A stretch of 64,000 nt of DNA from Thermoplasmatales archaeon (GCA_016806715.1 CP060531.1:62001-126000); one strand, 5' to 3'; positions 1 to 9,645 are shown, numbered from the stretch's first letter. Translations and numbers: made by a program. The notes: generated by a model not told the origin, from the letters alone.

Positions 1-1208
1 TCGCGTATTTTCTCCCTTGCTTTTATCACTGTCTCATTTGAAATAACGGGAATATTGGAGATCATCCTTCCATTATAGTATTCTTCTCGGTAAAGTTCGA
101 CGTTGACTTCTTTGAGCTTGCTGTAATCTGAAAGGTCAAGGGTTTTTGCACGGTTCAGAACCGTATTGGATACATTGTCAAGAGAGATTATGATCCTAGG
201 CTCGATGCTGAGGCTCTGTTTCATGATCTCAGCGTAATCTATTATTGAATGTCCAGGCACGGAATAAACAACGCCCGTACCGTTTGCGGGGTCGACAAAA
301 TCAGCTTCATAAGCCCTGACCTTTCTCCTCTCTATTGGGGTGTAGAACTCTCCTTCCAGTATCTCACGGTTATCAATGTCTCTGACAAACTTGACCCCAT
401 CAAGCTGATAGGACAGTTTTGTGAATGCTTCTGACGATACTACGAGAGGATCCCCATCGATGTCTATAATTACATATTTCCCGGAGCGGTTAATCCAGAG
501 GTTTGTTATTCCGAATATTGTTTCCGGCCTTATTGAAGCCGCCAGTAGAGTGAAGTTCTCAGACCTGAACTTTACGGCTGTAAATTCCTCTATGGATACT
601 TTGTCTATGTCTCCGTCGCTTATGTCATCCTCTCCAACGGCATTTTCTTCTGCAGGACTAAAAAGGATAGGGTATCTATCCTGGCGGATCATGCCAAGGC
701 TATCCAGTTTCAGGAACTGCCACCTGACAAAGTCCTGATAGAAGTCGTCTGCTGAGGTGAATCTTCTTGACCAGTCTATGGAATATCCCATTGAAGTGAA
801 ATCCTTCACTGTAGCTTCCGAGAAATATCTGGCTATGTTCTTTGGGTCCACCATTGTCTTGAGTATCTCGCTGGTCCTTGCCTCTGACTCATATGTTGAT
901 ATATCCCTGGTCAGTTGCGTAATGGCTTTTTGATCGCCGTTCTTAAGCCTGCTTGCCAGTGCCAAAATCGGGGTTCCGCTCTGGTGAAATCCCATTGGGA
1001 AGAGAACATTGTATCCGCTTAATCTTTTATACCTGGCTATTACATCTCCCAGCGTGTATGTTCTTCCATGTCCTACGTGTAGCGATCCGTTGGTATAAGG
1101 CCAGGGAACCGTGATGAAAAATTTTTTCCTTGCCTTATCAGGAGTTGGCTGAAATATCTTGTTTATGGACCAGGCTTCCTGCCACTTCTTTTCTGTGTTC
1201 TGGTCCAT
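1..1208 (-). CDS. leuS: Leucyl-tRNA synthetase, archaeal type (N-terminal part, cut by window edge)
   Basis: Charges tRNA-Leu with leucine in the cytoplasm. Translating the minus strand from the ATG at 1208 gives a continuous frame to the left edge (about 402 residues). The class I signature appears as HVGHG near residue 46, inside the archaeal/eukaryotic LeuRS block (VPWPYTNGSLHVGHGRTYTL), and is followed by a MGFHQSGTPI segment. The CP1 editing domain begins after about residue 200. An AGGTGA ribosome-binding site sits just upstream of the ATG. The C-terminal part, including KMSKS, lies outside the window. pdaD lies 10 bp upstream on the same strand, so the two are probably cotranscribed. 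ValRS and IleRS were considered, but the archaeal LeuRS pattern fits better. Confidence 0.93.
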   Translation of the reverse strand, partial: MDQNTEKKWQEAWSINKIFQPTPDKARKKFFITVPWPYTNGSLHVGHGRTYTLGDVIARYKRLSGYNVLFPMGFHQSGTPILALASRLKNGDQKAITQLTRDISTYESEARTSEILKTMVDPKNIARYFSEATVKDFTSMGYSIDWSRRFTSADDFYQDFVRWQFLKLDSLGMIRQDRYPILFSPAEENAVGEDDISDGDIDKVSIEEFTAVKFRSENFTLLAASIRPETIFGITNLWINRSGKYVIIDIDGDPLVVSSEAFTKLSYQLDGVKFVRDIDNREILEGEFYTPIERRKVRAYEADFVDPANGTGVVYSVPGHSIIDYAEIMKQSLSIEPRIIISLDNVSNTVLNRAKTLDLSDYSKLKEVNVELYREEYYNGRMISNIPVISNETVIKAREKIR

Positions 1209-1218
1209 ATGCGCTCAC

Positions 1219-1764
1219 CTAAACAATCAGAACCGCGGCGGCTACAGTGGTTGTCCACTCCCCGGATTTCAGTACCACTGCTGTGGAGCATATATTGCGG
1301 GTCGTGAGTATCTTATCCTCGAGGACGTACTCCTTCTTTTTGTCGTCCCATACAAGCTTGTCCATGAGCCCCATCGTGCTGGCAAGCATTTCGGCTGCAA
1401 GTTTCTCTGCATAATAACCTGCAACTTTTTCAGTCTCCCCGAAACTGTGATGCTCACTGAGGTAGCCCCATTTGCTCTGGTCCCTCGGTATGGCATAACC
1501 GATCGCAGCAGATATCATCCGGTTTAGCTCGTTTGTGGAATTCCTGGCCAGAACGGAAAACAATATCTGCCCCGGGGAGAGCAACTTTAGCCCTTCATCC
1601 CGGGAGACAGTTTCGGCGAATGGCGGGAAGATGGAGCTGATGCTTGACAGGTTATAAGGAGCTATTCCAGCATCACGTAGGGCTTCTTCAAACGATTGAA
1701 GTTGACTTTCACCACGTCCTACACCACGAGTGAAAAATATCTTTTTCGGAACCAAGGCAGACAT
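1219..1764 (-). CDS. pdaD: Pyruvoyl-dependent arginine decarboxylase
   Basis: Decarboxylates arginine to agmatine, the first step of archaeal polyamine synthesis. The product has 181 residues, the usual length. It starts with the family's [16 protein letters not shown] segment. The expected self-cleavage site is the Ser-Ser pair at residues 43-44 in ISSIFPP, where the second serine becomes the pyruvoyl group. The C-terminal half carries the acidic and glycine-rich segments of the alpha chain. It is followed 10 bp later by leuS on the same strand. Agmatine is also needed for agmatidine in archaeal tRNA-Ile, which makes a place beside a tRNA synthetase plausible but not informative. Identification is firm. 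Confidence 0.93.
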   Translation of the reverse strand: MSALVPKKIFFTRGVGRGESQLQSFEEALRDAGIAPYNLSSISSIFPPFAETVSRDEGLKLLSPGQILFSVLARNSTNELNRMISAAIGYAIPRDQSKWGYLSEHHSFGETEKVAGYYAEKLAAEMLASTMGLMDKLVWDDKKKEYVLEDKILTTRNICSTAVVLKSGEWTTTVAAAVLIV

Positions 1765-1860
1765 CAGGGTTGATCATTTTCCCTTTTAAATCCTTTTTCA
1801 TGGCATCACAGCTTTCCGCGGCTTTCTGTTAAATTTTATCGAACCAGGGAATCAGCTCGA

Positions 1861-2265
1861 TCAAATGTCAAAGATTATTCTTGCGTAGCCTTGAGTTTTG
1901 TTAATCTCCAGGTCATGATAAGTAACCGCCTTTATCACATACTCATAATTCATTCCATCACTGATCTTCATTCCGTTCAAATTAGCATTAATTTTTCCAT
2001 CTGCTACGATTGGATCAATAATTTCAAAAAAGATGACATTGTCGGAATCTATGCGTGTAACTATCAATGAAAGGAGGTTTATCAACAATTCCTCGTCTGT
2101 TCCACCCTCTATATGTACACTATCGGTAACATCTGTGCGAAACCCTGTATCCGGAAAGACCAGTTCAGAAAGGGCGTATACGGAATTGACGATAATTTCC
2201 TTGAAATCCTTGCCAAAAACAATAACTCCAACGTCACCGGTATGATCAATAATTTTAAATTTCAA
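1861..2265 (-). CDS. Archease (RtcB RNA-ligase cofactor)
   Basis: Archease speeds guanylation and turnover of the tRNA/RNA ligase RtcB. The 134-residue product has the family layout: an N-terminal DHTGDVG motif (residues 7-13, with Asp7 and Asp11 as metal ligands by analogy with DHTADIG), a central ELLINLLSLI helix, the late motif IKAVTYHDLEI and a C-terminal IFDI ending in acidic and hydrophobic residues. Length matches known archeases (about 140). No rtcB is visible in the window. The gene lies alone between pdaD and tes, all on the minus strand, with about 40 bp to tes. Confidence 0.88.
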   Translation of the reverse strand: MKFKIIDHTGDVGVIVFGKDFKEIIVNSVYALSELVFPDTGFRTDVTDSVHIEGGTDEELLINLLSLIVTRIDSDNVIFFEIIDPIVADGKINANLNGMKISDGMNYEYVIKAVTYHDLEINKTQGYARIIFDI

Positions 2266-2304
2266 TAAAAAAGATATATTGGTAAAATAAAAAATTTTGG
2301 GTAT

Positions 2305-4122
2305 TTACTGGGGTTTTTCTGAGGATATAACGGGGATCGGCTCATCAAGGTTAAGACCTATTTCATCTGTGCTGATCTTCCTTCCTATGCTTTTCTCATA
2401 GAAGTCGATTATGTTTTTCTTGTCTTCCCTTGTGTAATCCCTGAAGTACTTGTCTTTCTTGAGGATCTTGCCCGTTCTCTCTTCGTATGTCTTTGCCGGG
2501 ATAGAGTACTTCCTCTGGGTTGCATCCCTGTAAAGTTCAGGTATCACATTGAAAGCACAGAAAGGCACAACTCTTCCGTCAGGCATTGCATAGTGGATAT
2601 CGCATCTCTCAACCCTGTCAACATCGTATGTGTAAGGGTCCATGAAGTGCATGAATCCTATGAACATAGACTTGTAGTGGAAAGCCTTGAGTCCATGGTA
2701 GTCGCCCTCAGTGAACGCATTGTATACCATATCCTTCAGCTTGAAGTCCTTCGGTGCCTTCTCGTAATCAACGAATTTCTTCAACTTCAGCAGAAGTTTG
2801 GCAACAGACTCGGTCTTCTTGAGCCTCTTGTAGTTTGAGCCCTTGATCTCGTCGCCGAGTTCTCCCATGTATTCGAACATTCCCTTCACATCTATGAAGC
2901 GGGTGATTGGGGTAACCTTGTCTCCGTCCTTGAATATGTATGTACCCATTCCACAGGCGAAGTGTATGGAGAGCTTATAGGTTTCCTGACCCTTGAGCGC
3001 TTCAACAAAGTTTGATACTTTAGTTGTTGCAGGAACTGTGAAGAAATCCTCTCTTCCAATCATTCCATCGGTCTGCTGCTCAATTTTCTTGATTGCACCT
3101 GGTATTGTTACTCTCTGTTTTTCCCTCATCCTGTCAGGCATCCTGCCAACAAGGCTTACTGGCTGAAAGTTAACTGCCCTTACAACATCTATATTTGATA
3201 GCCCAAATCTTATAATGTCGCCAAGGTAGTTGTCGTTTATTCCACCAATAACAGTCGGGACAAGGACAACACCAAGCGGAGCCTTCCTGTAGTTATCAAG
3301 TGCCGCTGGGATTTCCCAGAAATTCTTTGGGTTAGACCTGGGAGTTGGCCCGTCGAAACTGGTATAGATGACGTTTGAGCCTGCTTCCCTTACTTTCTTG
3401 GGGAAATCAGGGTCGAACGCCGCCCTGATGCTGTTCGTGTTAAGCTGGATATGCTCATAGCCTTCTTCCTTTGCAATCTTGATTATGTCTATGATATCGT
3501 CTCTTATTGTTGGCTCTCCGCCGGTTATCTGGACTGCATTTGCTCCTACTGGCTTCTCGTTTCTCATTCTCCTGAGCATCATCCTTACCTGGTCCTGTGA
3601 AGGCTCATAGATAGGTTCATTCTCTTTTGCATAGAAGAAGCAGTACCAGCATGAAAGATCACAGCGGTTTGTAACAACCACGTTACCAAGTCCTGTATGG
3701 GACTTGTGTTTCACGCAAAGGCCACAGTGGGTCGGGCATATAATTTTTTCCTCAAGGAATGCAACATGCGGGTTCAGGATTTTAACACCCTTGTCCTGGA
3801 ATTTCTTTGCTTCCTGGTACATATCATAATCTTCCCAGTATTTTTCCTTGGTTACACCGTGCTCTGCACATTCCTTTATTAACTTTACCTCGCCGCCATT
3901 CTCATAAACCACGGCCGGAATCCTCATCTGATCAAATTTCTCGTCATCAACACATAGCGGGCACAGACTTTCTGTTACCCTAAGGACCATCATATCCGAT
4001 GTAATGAGATGGCCAAGACGCTGTACAAATTCATCAACAGTCTTGAATGGCGCGTTCTTGCTTATCTCGAAATCGCTTGCAAAACGAATCTCGGGATACT
4101 TATTCATCTCTTCAGTGATCAT
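2305..4122 (-). CDS. tes: Radical SAM tetraether lipid synthase (Tes/MJ0619 family)
   Basis: Family members join the phytanyl chain ends of two archaeols to make the membrane-spanning tetraethers (GDGT) that dominate Thermoplasmatales membranes. The 605-residue product has the radical SAM cluster motif C-x3-C-x2-C at Cys154, Cys158 and Cys161 (CDLSCWYC), followed by a GGEPT motif. There are extra cysteine groups before it: CPLC at 54-57 and CPTHCGLC at 129-136, in line with the several Fe-S clusters of Tes. A long C-terminal part has further cysteines. An older label for this family is MoaA-like or MJ0619 methyltransferase-like. The tetraether role is inferred from family and lineage. Confidence 0.85.
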   Translation of the reverse strand: MITEEMNKYPEIRFASDFEISKNAPFKTVDEFVQRLGHLITSDMMVLRVTESLCPLCVDDEKFDQMRIPAVVYENGGEVKLIKECAEHGVTKEKYWEDYDMYQEAKKFQDKGVKILNPHVAFLEEKIICPTHCGLCVKHKSHTGLGNVVVTNRCDLSCWYCFFYAKENEPIYEPSQDQVRMMLRRMRNEKPVGANAVQITGGEPTIRDDIIDIIKIAKEEGYEHIQLNTNSIRAAFDPDFPKKVREAGSNVIYTSFDGPTPRSNPKNFWEIPAALDNYRKAPLGVVLVPTVIGGINDNYLGDIIRFGLSNIDVVRAVNFQPVSLVGRMPDRMREKQRVTIPGAIKKIEQQTDGMIGREDFFTVPATTKVSNFVEALKGQETYKLSIHFACGMGTYIFKDGDKVTPITRFIDVKGMFEYMGELGDEIKGSNYKRLKKTESVAKLLLKLKKFVDYEKAPKDFKLKDMVYNAFTEGDYHGLKAFHYKSMFIGFMHFMDPYTYDVDRVERCDIHYAMPDGRVVPFCAFNVIPELYRDATQRKYSIPAKTYEERTGKILKKDKYFRDYTREDKKNIIDFYEKSIGRKISTDEIGLNLDEPIPVISSEKPQ

Positions 4123-4494
4123 CTTTCATTTCACCTATTGCTTTAGGGAACAACTTTACTCATATTAAAAGAATTTTGTAGGTCACTGAACTAATTAGTC
4201 TTCATGGCAATTAGCTGCCAAATATACAAAGCAGAAATTTATATATAAATAGCTCTCAAAATTAGTAACGGTTGGTAAAATTCTGTCTGGTGAATTTTAA
4301 TTGTGCCGGAATTTGCAATTCATCTCCAGCTGCTTGATAAAGCCATCCCGACATCTTAATTATAAAGTGCATAAACTGGGTATCATTACTGCAAATTTTT
4401 TCTGAATGAAAGCTACAATAATCGACTAAGTGTTCTTATTTTCAAAAATAAGCATCTTAAAAACTAAATACCACTGAGTCTATACACTGCCCGA
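4123..4494. other. Non-coding stretch upstream of tes and tRNA-Gly
   Basis: About 370 AT-rich bases with no credible gene. An A/T box (TTTATATATAAAT, around 4238-4250) could serve a transcript, and a TTTTAATATG-like box on the minus strand about 30-40 bp before tes could be its promoter. The start of the tRNA-Gly leader falls at the right end. No repeat or conserved hairpin was seen. Confidence 0.4.
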
Positions 4495-4567
4495 GCGGGT
4501 GTGGTGTAGCCTGGTAACACGCGAGCTTGCCAAGCTCGTGCCTCGGGTCCAAATCCCGGCACCCGCA
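4495..4567 (+). tRNA. tRNA-Gly(GCC)
   Basis: A full cloverleaf can be drawn. The acceptor arms GCGGGTG and CACCCGC pair perfectly, with discriminator A at 4567. The D arm contains TGTAGCCTGGTAACA. The anticodon stem is CGAGC/GCTCG around the loop TTGCCAA, which gives anticodon GCC. The T arm is CGGGT-CCAAATC-CCG-like. No intron and no encoded CCA. It faces the ArsA-like gene, whose stop lies 11 bp away on the other strand. Confidence 0.95.
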
Positions 4568-4577
4568 CTTCTGGCGA

Positions 4578-5399
4578 TCAAGAACGATCTGGTGCGTCGT
4601 GGTTTCTTGGAAGTTGCCCAATATAAGCGAGGAAGGATTTTCCGGTTATATCCCGGATAGCATCAACTATTTCCCGGCTTTTCCCTGAGATTTCTGGTAT
4701 GGTTATCCTGCATTTCTCCCTTGTATTCGACAACTCTTTGAAACGATTGCATATCCTGAAATCAATATTAAGTCGCATTGCTGAGAAGTCTTTTTCGATC
4801 TCGGCGGCTTGAAGGAGGCTGAGTTCATCGCCCGTTGTGACCAGGAAGAAATGTGCTTCCTGAAGCCTTTTCCATACATGATTGGCAAGTTCCCTCCACT
4901 GGTTTAATATGCGAATGGCATTGTTTGTTCCGAATTTTTTCTTCACCTTAAGGTAAAATTGTATATCCCTTCCAAGGTGACTGTAGAAATCCATTTCAAG
5001 GTTCAGAAGATGCATGGTTGCAGACGATGCTGCTGTATCCCACACTATAAAGTCATATTTTCCGGAGTCTGCCATATCAACCAGGTTAGAAATCATAAAT
5101 TCCTCCGCAACACCTGGCGCGCTGGAGATATGCTGTAGAATTGATCGATCCGTGTTGATAAATTCGCTGAGAACAGAATAAACGTCCTCTCCGTATTTTT
5201 CGATCCACTTCCTGCCCACTTCACTTTCAGTCAGTTCAACCACATCCAGATTATCTTTGGAACTAATAACATGCCTTAATGAGGGCATGAAGTCTGTTGA
5301 TACCACTGCTGTTCTCCAGGTCTTCGAGAGTTCTAGTGCAGAGGCTGCTGCTATGGAAGTTTTTCCCACCCCCCCTTTTCCGATAAAAGAAAGTATCAT
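4578..5399 (-). CDS. ArsA/GET3- or MinD-type P-loop ATPase
   Basis: A 273-residue P-loop ATPase of the SIMIBI class. Residues 7-14 form a deviant Walker A (GKGGVGKT) with the signature lysine. A segment equivalent to STD follows (VVSTDFMPSL), and Walker B is in YDFIVWDTAASS. The following LLNLEMDFYSHLGRD resembles the ArsA/Get3 core, but the protein is shorter than Get3 and has no visible CxxC. It could insert a metal or a membrane protein, or mature an enzyme as CooC does. No partner gene nearby helps decide. The ATG at 5399 opens directly into the P-loop strand, so the start is secure. Confidence 0.7.
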   Translation of the reverse strand: MILSFIGKGGVGKTSIAAASALELSKTWRTAVVSTDFMPSLRHVISSKDNLDVVELTESEVGRKWIEKYGEDVYSVLSEFINTDRSILQHISSAPGVAEEFMISNLVDMADSGKYDFIVWDTAASSATMHLLNLEMDFYSHLGRDIQFYLKVKKKFGTNNAIRILNQWRELANHVWKRLQEAHFFLVTTGDELSLLQAAEIEKDFSAMRLNIDFRICNRFKELSNTREKCRITIPEISGKSREIVDAIRDITGKSFLAYIGQLPRNHDAPDRS

Positions 5400-5494
5400 G
5401 TATACATATCAGTAGCGTAATTATAACACAAGACCCTGACAATTGAGTTTCTGGAATTTTCAAAAATAATATAACACAAAGTGATTATCCAGCC

Positions 5495-6325
5495 ATGGTG
5501 ACACTCAGGAACGGTGGGAGTATTGCAAGGATAGATCGGATCGGCGCATACATAGATTCTCTCCAGCTCAATGGAAAGCAAATTCTCATGAATTCCCCGG
5601 ATGGAAGGGAAACCCATGGAGGATGCGCTGTTTTGATCCCTTTCGCTAACCGGGTAAGAAATGGTACATACGTGTGGCAAGACAGGACTTACTCTCTCCC
5701 AAAAAACGATGGGCTGAACAGTATCCACGGGTTGGTGCGGCATGAGAAATGGGAGTACGCCCGGGAAGACGCGACTGATGATAATGAAACAGCCTTGAAA
5801 TTCCGGCTTGCAAGTGCCGGATATCCTTCAGTGATAGAGGTCATGAATACTTATGAAATTGGGGAGGAATTCTTTAATGTAACCACCTCAATAAAGAACG
5901 CTGGAGACAATTCATCACCCCTCGTGGTGGGTTTCCATCCATATTTCCTTTTTAACGGGAACTGGGGGCTCAGGCACAGCGAGGAATTATCCATGCTTCA
6001 CTACAGAGACAGATATTTTCCGGATGGGATAATGGAGAAGGTAGATTTCAACGATGATAAAGGAATTCAGCAGAGGACCCTGGATAGCTGTTTTCTTGGC
6101 GGTGGAGATTTGACATTTTCTGCAGGGAATTATAGCCTGAAGATTATCAGGAGGAATATGGACTACTTCGTGATTTACAACGGTCAGTTTTCCTACGGGC
6201 GATCGGTAGCAATAGAGCCCATGACTGGAGCTCCAGATGCATTCAACAACCATATCGGAGTTAAGGATCTTGCACCAGGTGATACTTTTGAATGCGGATT
6301 CAGGATAGAACTGGTTGAAGAATAG
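5495..6325 (+). CDS. Aldose 1-epimerase family protein (galactose mutarotase-like)
   Basis: Interconverts alpha and beta anomers of hexoses such as glucose or galactose. The 276-residue product has the family's beta-sandwich features: a start around a GGSIARID segment, the sugar-binding motif HGLVRHEKWE, and VVGFHPYF, whose histidine is the likely acid. A C-terminal acidic region (AIEPMTGAPDAFNN) holds the expected catalytic glutamate. It is somewhat short for GalM (about 340) and closer to the YeaD/YihR-like subgroups. It is divergent from the ArsA-like gene with about 95 bp between. Substrate is unknown. Confidence 0.8.
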   Translation: MVTLRNGGSIARIDRIGAYIDSLQLNGKQILMNSPDGRETHGGCAVLIPFANRVRNGTYVWQDRTYSLPKNDGLNSIHGLVRHEKWEYAREDATDDNETALKFRLASAGYPSVIEVMNTYEIGEEFFNVTTSIKNAGDNSSPLVVGFHPYFLFNGNWGLRHSEELSMLHYRDRYFPDGIMEKVDFNDDKGIQQRTLDSCFLGGGDLTFSAGNYSLKIIRRNMDYFVIYNGQFSYGRSVAIEPMTGAPDAFNNHIGVKDLAPGDTFECGFRIELVEE

Positions 6326-6349
6326 ATCATTTATAGTCGGTATTGCGTC

Positions 6350-7189
6350 TTATTTCCTGAACACCCGGATCGTTGAAGCCCCGTCAAAGATATAGTATGG
6401 AAATGGTTCGCTCACAGCAACATCCACTCCAAATTCCCGATAATAAGATGCAAGATTATATCCCGTTTCTGCAAATACAAGGACGGAAGTGTTGTTTTCC
6501 CTGGCCGTCTCAATTATATCCGACAGAGTGCGTGTCGCAATGACCATTCCGGTCACTATTGCCACATCCGCTTTCTTCAGGAACTCCCTGTTGTACTTGT
6601 TCCCATCAAAAACATCAACCTGGCCCTTGGTGCTTAGCAGTTCATCCTCAAGATCCGTTACGAGATATTCTGGATTGAATGACTTAGTAAGTATGGTATA
6701 GAAGGTTCCCACGTAGCCAATGTTAAGAACAACCGGAACCTTCGACTTGAGTTCAGACCTTGCCTGTTTGGCGTTAATTATCCTTGAAACTTCCCCTGCA
6801 ATTATCTCTGCTCTGTATCTAGATTTTGAAGTGGAATCCCCGCTGATCTCAACCTCCAGGTCAGGCCTTATAGTTGGTGTACCATATATGGAGTCCAGGA
6901 TCGCCACTTTCAATGGAAATGAAGTTCCACTATCCATGTCGACTTCGTCAATGCTCTTCCCGATTATTGATCGGTCTATCCCAAGAGGCTCATTGGGGGC
7001 AGCGTAACACGAACCCTGGCCGTATGTTGTCTGAACAACTATGACCTTGTAGGTAAACAATCGCTCATTCTTTGAGGGCTTGAAATTCAGATTGATTTCC
7101 CATATGCCCTTTATTGAATTATCCTTTAGCTTTCCCTCTTTCCTTGCTCTTTCAAGAAGAGCATCGTATATTCCTTCCCTATCCGCCAT
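6350..7189 (-). CDS. DUF364-like putative heavy-metal chelation protein
   Basis: A protein of about 279 residues from the ATG at 7189. The frame is open to 7285, but those first 32 residues look unlike the rest. The C-terminal half matches the Rossmann-like DUF364 family: a NIGYVGTFYTIL glycine loop, a VTDLEDE strand end, ADVAIVTGMVIATRTL and a final VLVFAETGYN segment. The N-terminal half contains QTTYGQGSCYAAPNEP. Some relatives sit with metal and cofactor genes, and the biochemical role is not settled. It converges with the aldose epimerase, 24 bp apart. Confidence 0.6.
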   Translation of the reverse strand: MADREGIYDALLERARKEGKLKDNSIKGIWEINLNFKPSKNERLFTYKVIVVQTTYGQGSCYAAPNEPLGIDRSIIGKSIDEVDMDSGTSFPLKVAILDSIYGTPTIRPDLEVEISGDSTSKSRYRAEIIAGEVSRIINAKQARSELKSKVPVVLNIGYVGTFYTILTKSFNPEYLVTDLEDELLSTKGQVDVFDGNKYNREFLKKADVAIVTGMVIATRTLSDIIETARENNTSVLVFAETGYNLASYYREFGVDVAVSEPFPYYIFDGASTIRVFRK

Positions 7190-7339
7190 AAAAGCACCAT
7201 AATTTAAACAGGCAGCTCTGGTACGCTGCTCTGCACTTAAACAAATAGCATTCCTGCATTTAATCTTTATCCGTAAATCATACATATATGCCGCTATTTT
7301 TGACTTTCACAGCAAGGTTTTAGTCAAGAAGAAAATTGT

Positions 7340-8650
7340 GTGCACATGGATACATCTTCAGTGGCAGATCAAATCCTATTCGCAGAAGGCTTTAGTGGAA
7401 ACGGGCAGCGCTACTCTTATGGTAAAACTGATCTGTGGGATGTCATAAATGAGATAGAGACCCCTTCCTATATTTATTTCATTGATATACTGAGGAATAA
7501 GGTTGAAACATTAAAAAAATTCTCAAAGTCTGTGAACTCGGCCGCAACTGAACTTTTCTATTCCGTTAAGGCTAACCCCGGGGTTCACATACTTCAAGCA
7601 GTATTGGAAAGTGGCTTGAATGTGGAGGTTTCATCTATTGGAGAACTGAAGCATGTTCTGAACATTGGTTTCACCCCCGAAAGGATCATTCTTCTCGGGC
7701 CTGCCAAGGATGAGGCACTTATAAGGAAAGCTTCAGAAATTCACATAAAAGGGGTAATTGCCGAATCCTTCAGGGAACTCGACCTTATTGAGAAACACTA
7801 TGATGGGCAGATGATCGTGATGGTAAGGCTGAACATGGAGGATGAAACCACTCAGGCATTGGAGAGCATGTCCGGGTCTGAGAGCAAATTTGGCATTGAC
7901 ATAAATAACATGAAGGAGATAATCCAGCGGTCTGGATTTGTACCGGACGGCAAGTTCGGCTTTCAGTACTACCTGGGTAGCCAGGTTCTGGACTTCCGGG
8001 AGTCCCTGAGGCTACATGAAAAAATGCTTGGTTACATGAAAAGCTTCCGGGAGCGAATATCATATATAGATCTCGGGGGAGGCTTCGGAGTTCCGATGAA
8101 TTCCCAGGATCTGCCCTTTGATTTTCAGTCTTTTTCAGTAGGATTGAACACCCTGCTCTCTAAGTACGGGTTGGCGGAAAAAACAATCTGGTTTGAGTCG
8201 GGGCGGTTCATAGTAGCGGATAGTGGAGTCTTTGTTACCAGAATCATTGACATTAAAACTGCAGGCAATGGAAGTACCATAGTCACTACGGATGGGGGAA
8301 TGAATGATTTTTTAAGGATTGCATTTCTTGGGGCAGAACACCCAATACGGCTCATCAGCCGGGAGAATTGCAGTAAGCGTAAACTAGTCACTGTATGTGG
8401 ACCACTTTGCACTCCAATAGACTGTTTCGGTAGGAATATTCCCTCTCCTGAGTGCATCAAGGAAGGTGACGTTGTCATGGTGTTCAAGACCGGTGCGTAC
8501 GGGCTAAGCATGAGCCCGATTCTCTTTTTGCTTCAAAAGACACCGGGAGAATACGCATTCAGTGAAGGAAAACTGCAGGGCAGATCTTACGCTCCACTAA
8601 GTGCTGACACCATTATGAATTTCATATACCGGCAAGGAGTGCGAAATTGA
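7340..8650 (+). CDS. PLP-dependent decarboxylase, Orn/DAP/Arg group (alanine-racemase fold)
   Basis: A fold-type III PLP enzyme of 436 residues. The PLP lysine is in FYSVKAN (about residue 76). GGGFGVPM binds the phosphate, and a C-terminal CGPLCTPIDCFG plus GDVVMVFKTGAYG give the active-site Cys and Asp/Tyr regions. This group includes diaminopimelate, ornithine, arginine and carboxynorspermidine decarboxylases, plus siderophore enzymes. The substrate cannot be read from these motifs. Translation starts at GTG 7340 or at the in-frame ATG 7346. It is divergent from the DUF364-like gene and followed by a polyprenol-kinase-like gene 50 bp on. Confidence 0.82.
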   Translation: MHMDTSSVADQILFAEGFSGNGQRYSYGKTDLWDVINEIETPSYIYFIDILRNKVETLKKFSKSVNSAATELFYSVKANPGVHILQAVLESGLNVEVSSIGELKHVLNIGFTPERIILLGPAKDEALIRKASEIHIKGVIAESFRELDLIEKHYDGQMIVMVRLNMEDETTQALESMSGSESKFGIDINNMKEIIQRSGFVPDGKFGFQYYLGSQVLDFRESLRLHEKMLGYMKSFRERISYIDLGGGFGVPMNSQDLPFDFQSFSVGLNTLLSKYGLAEKTIWFESGRFIVADSGVFVTRIIDIKTAGNGSTIVTTDGGMNDFLRIAFLGAEHPIRLISRENCSKRKLVTVCGPLCTPIDCFGRNIPSPECIKEGDVVMVFKTGAYGLSMSPILFLLQKTPGEYAFSEGKLQGRSYAPLSADTIMNFIYRQGVRN

Positions 8651-8700
8651 ATTGATCATATACAATAGATTTTTATTCGATTCTTGCTCTAACTATCAAT

Positions 8701-9645
8701 TTGATAACCTTAACTGACATCGCTCTGGTAGTTTTATCTCTTATAGCTGTTGGCGTTTCCCTTGCATACGACCCAAAACTGTTTATGAGAAAGTATGCTT
8801 TTTCCGTACCGGTACTTGCAGTAATTTTTATCGTGTACCATTCCTTCATAATTTTTCCAGTATTTGTACTATCCATCATATCAGTGTCAATGCTGTATTC
8901 TCTTCAGTTCTACCTTCCATTTGCCCTTGATTTTGCGGTAGTTCTCTATGTTCTTTTTTCGCAGGGGAAGACATACAGTGCTTCCCCTATAGACATCTCA
9001 ATCTCCCTGGCAACAATTCTCGTTATGCTGGAAGACAAGCGAATAAAGGATTTCTCTCACAACAACGATCGATCGAGAGGTATTTCCAAGGAACGCGAAA
9101 TCAACCGTGATTATGTGCAAATCGGGATTGGGATAATTGTTCTTGTTTTAGTCCTGTCGCTGGGTGTTCACGATTCTTCATGGCTCCTGACTATTGCCGT
9201 CCTTTCTCTGTACCTCTTAGGAAACTATTTTTCCAACAATGGAACAACATATCTTGGAAGTTTCCTGAACTCTCTGGAGAGGGAAAGCACGCCTCTGGGT
9301 ATAGGAGCAATATGGCTTGCTGCAGGGTTGCTGCTGGCAGTGGGCATTGTAAAAAATCTGGATATACTATCAATTATCATATTCATCCTGATGGTGGGGG
9401 ACTCCCTTGCCACAATAATAGGGTCGTCAGTGGCTTCACCGAAGCTTCCATACAATCGGCGAAAATCAGTTGCCGGATTGCTTGCTGATTTTATTCCTGC
9501 CGCAATTTTTGCATTCGTAATATTCGGATACGCTGGAATTGCTTTTGCTGCTGCGGGTTCCGTGGTTGAGAGCGCTGCCAGATACCCGTTGGATGATAAT
9601 TATATGATACCTCTTGTGCTAGTAGCGATGTCTTTTTTTGTTTAG
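8701..9645 (+). CDS. CTP-dependent dolichol/phytol-kinase-like membrane protein
   Basis: A 314-residue protein with about eight hydrophobic helices. The C-terminal part carries the polyprenol/diacylglycerol kinase pattern: a GDSLATIIGSSV motif, a basic NRRKSVAG segment and a VVESAARYPLDDNYMIPL tail that resembles the VE..IDDN..PL end of SEC59 and phytol-kinase relatives. It may phosphorylate a polyprenol lipid carrier or geranylgeraniol-type lipid in the membrane. The start is TTG at 8701 with no ribosome-binding site, so it may be leaderless. The stop overlaps the stop of the convergent GNAT gene by four bases. Confidence 0.62.
   Translation: MITLTDIALVVLSLIAVGVSLAYDPKLFMRKYAFSVPVLAVIFIVYHSFIIFPVFVLSIISVSMLYSLQFYLPFALDFAVVLYVLFSQGKTYSASPIDISISLATILVMLEDKRIKDFSHNNDRSRGISKEREINRDYVQIGIGIIVLVLVLSLGVHDSSWLLTIAVLSLYLLGNYFSNNGTTYLGSFLNSLERESTPLGIGAIWLAAGLLLAVGIVKNLDILSIIIFILMVGDSLATIIGSSVASPKLPYNRRKSVAGLLADFIPAAIFAFVIFGYAGIAFAAAGSVVESAARYPLDDNYMIPLVLVAMSFFV

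Noticed and set aside
421-738. Open frame on the plus strand opposite leuS
   Set aside because: Antisense shadow of the conserved LeuRS frame; protein sequence has no fold-like pattern.
2593-3882. Plus-strand frames opposite tes
   Set aside because: Shadows; the minus-strand frame has radical SAM motifs throughout.
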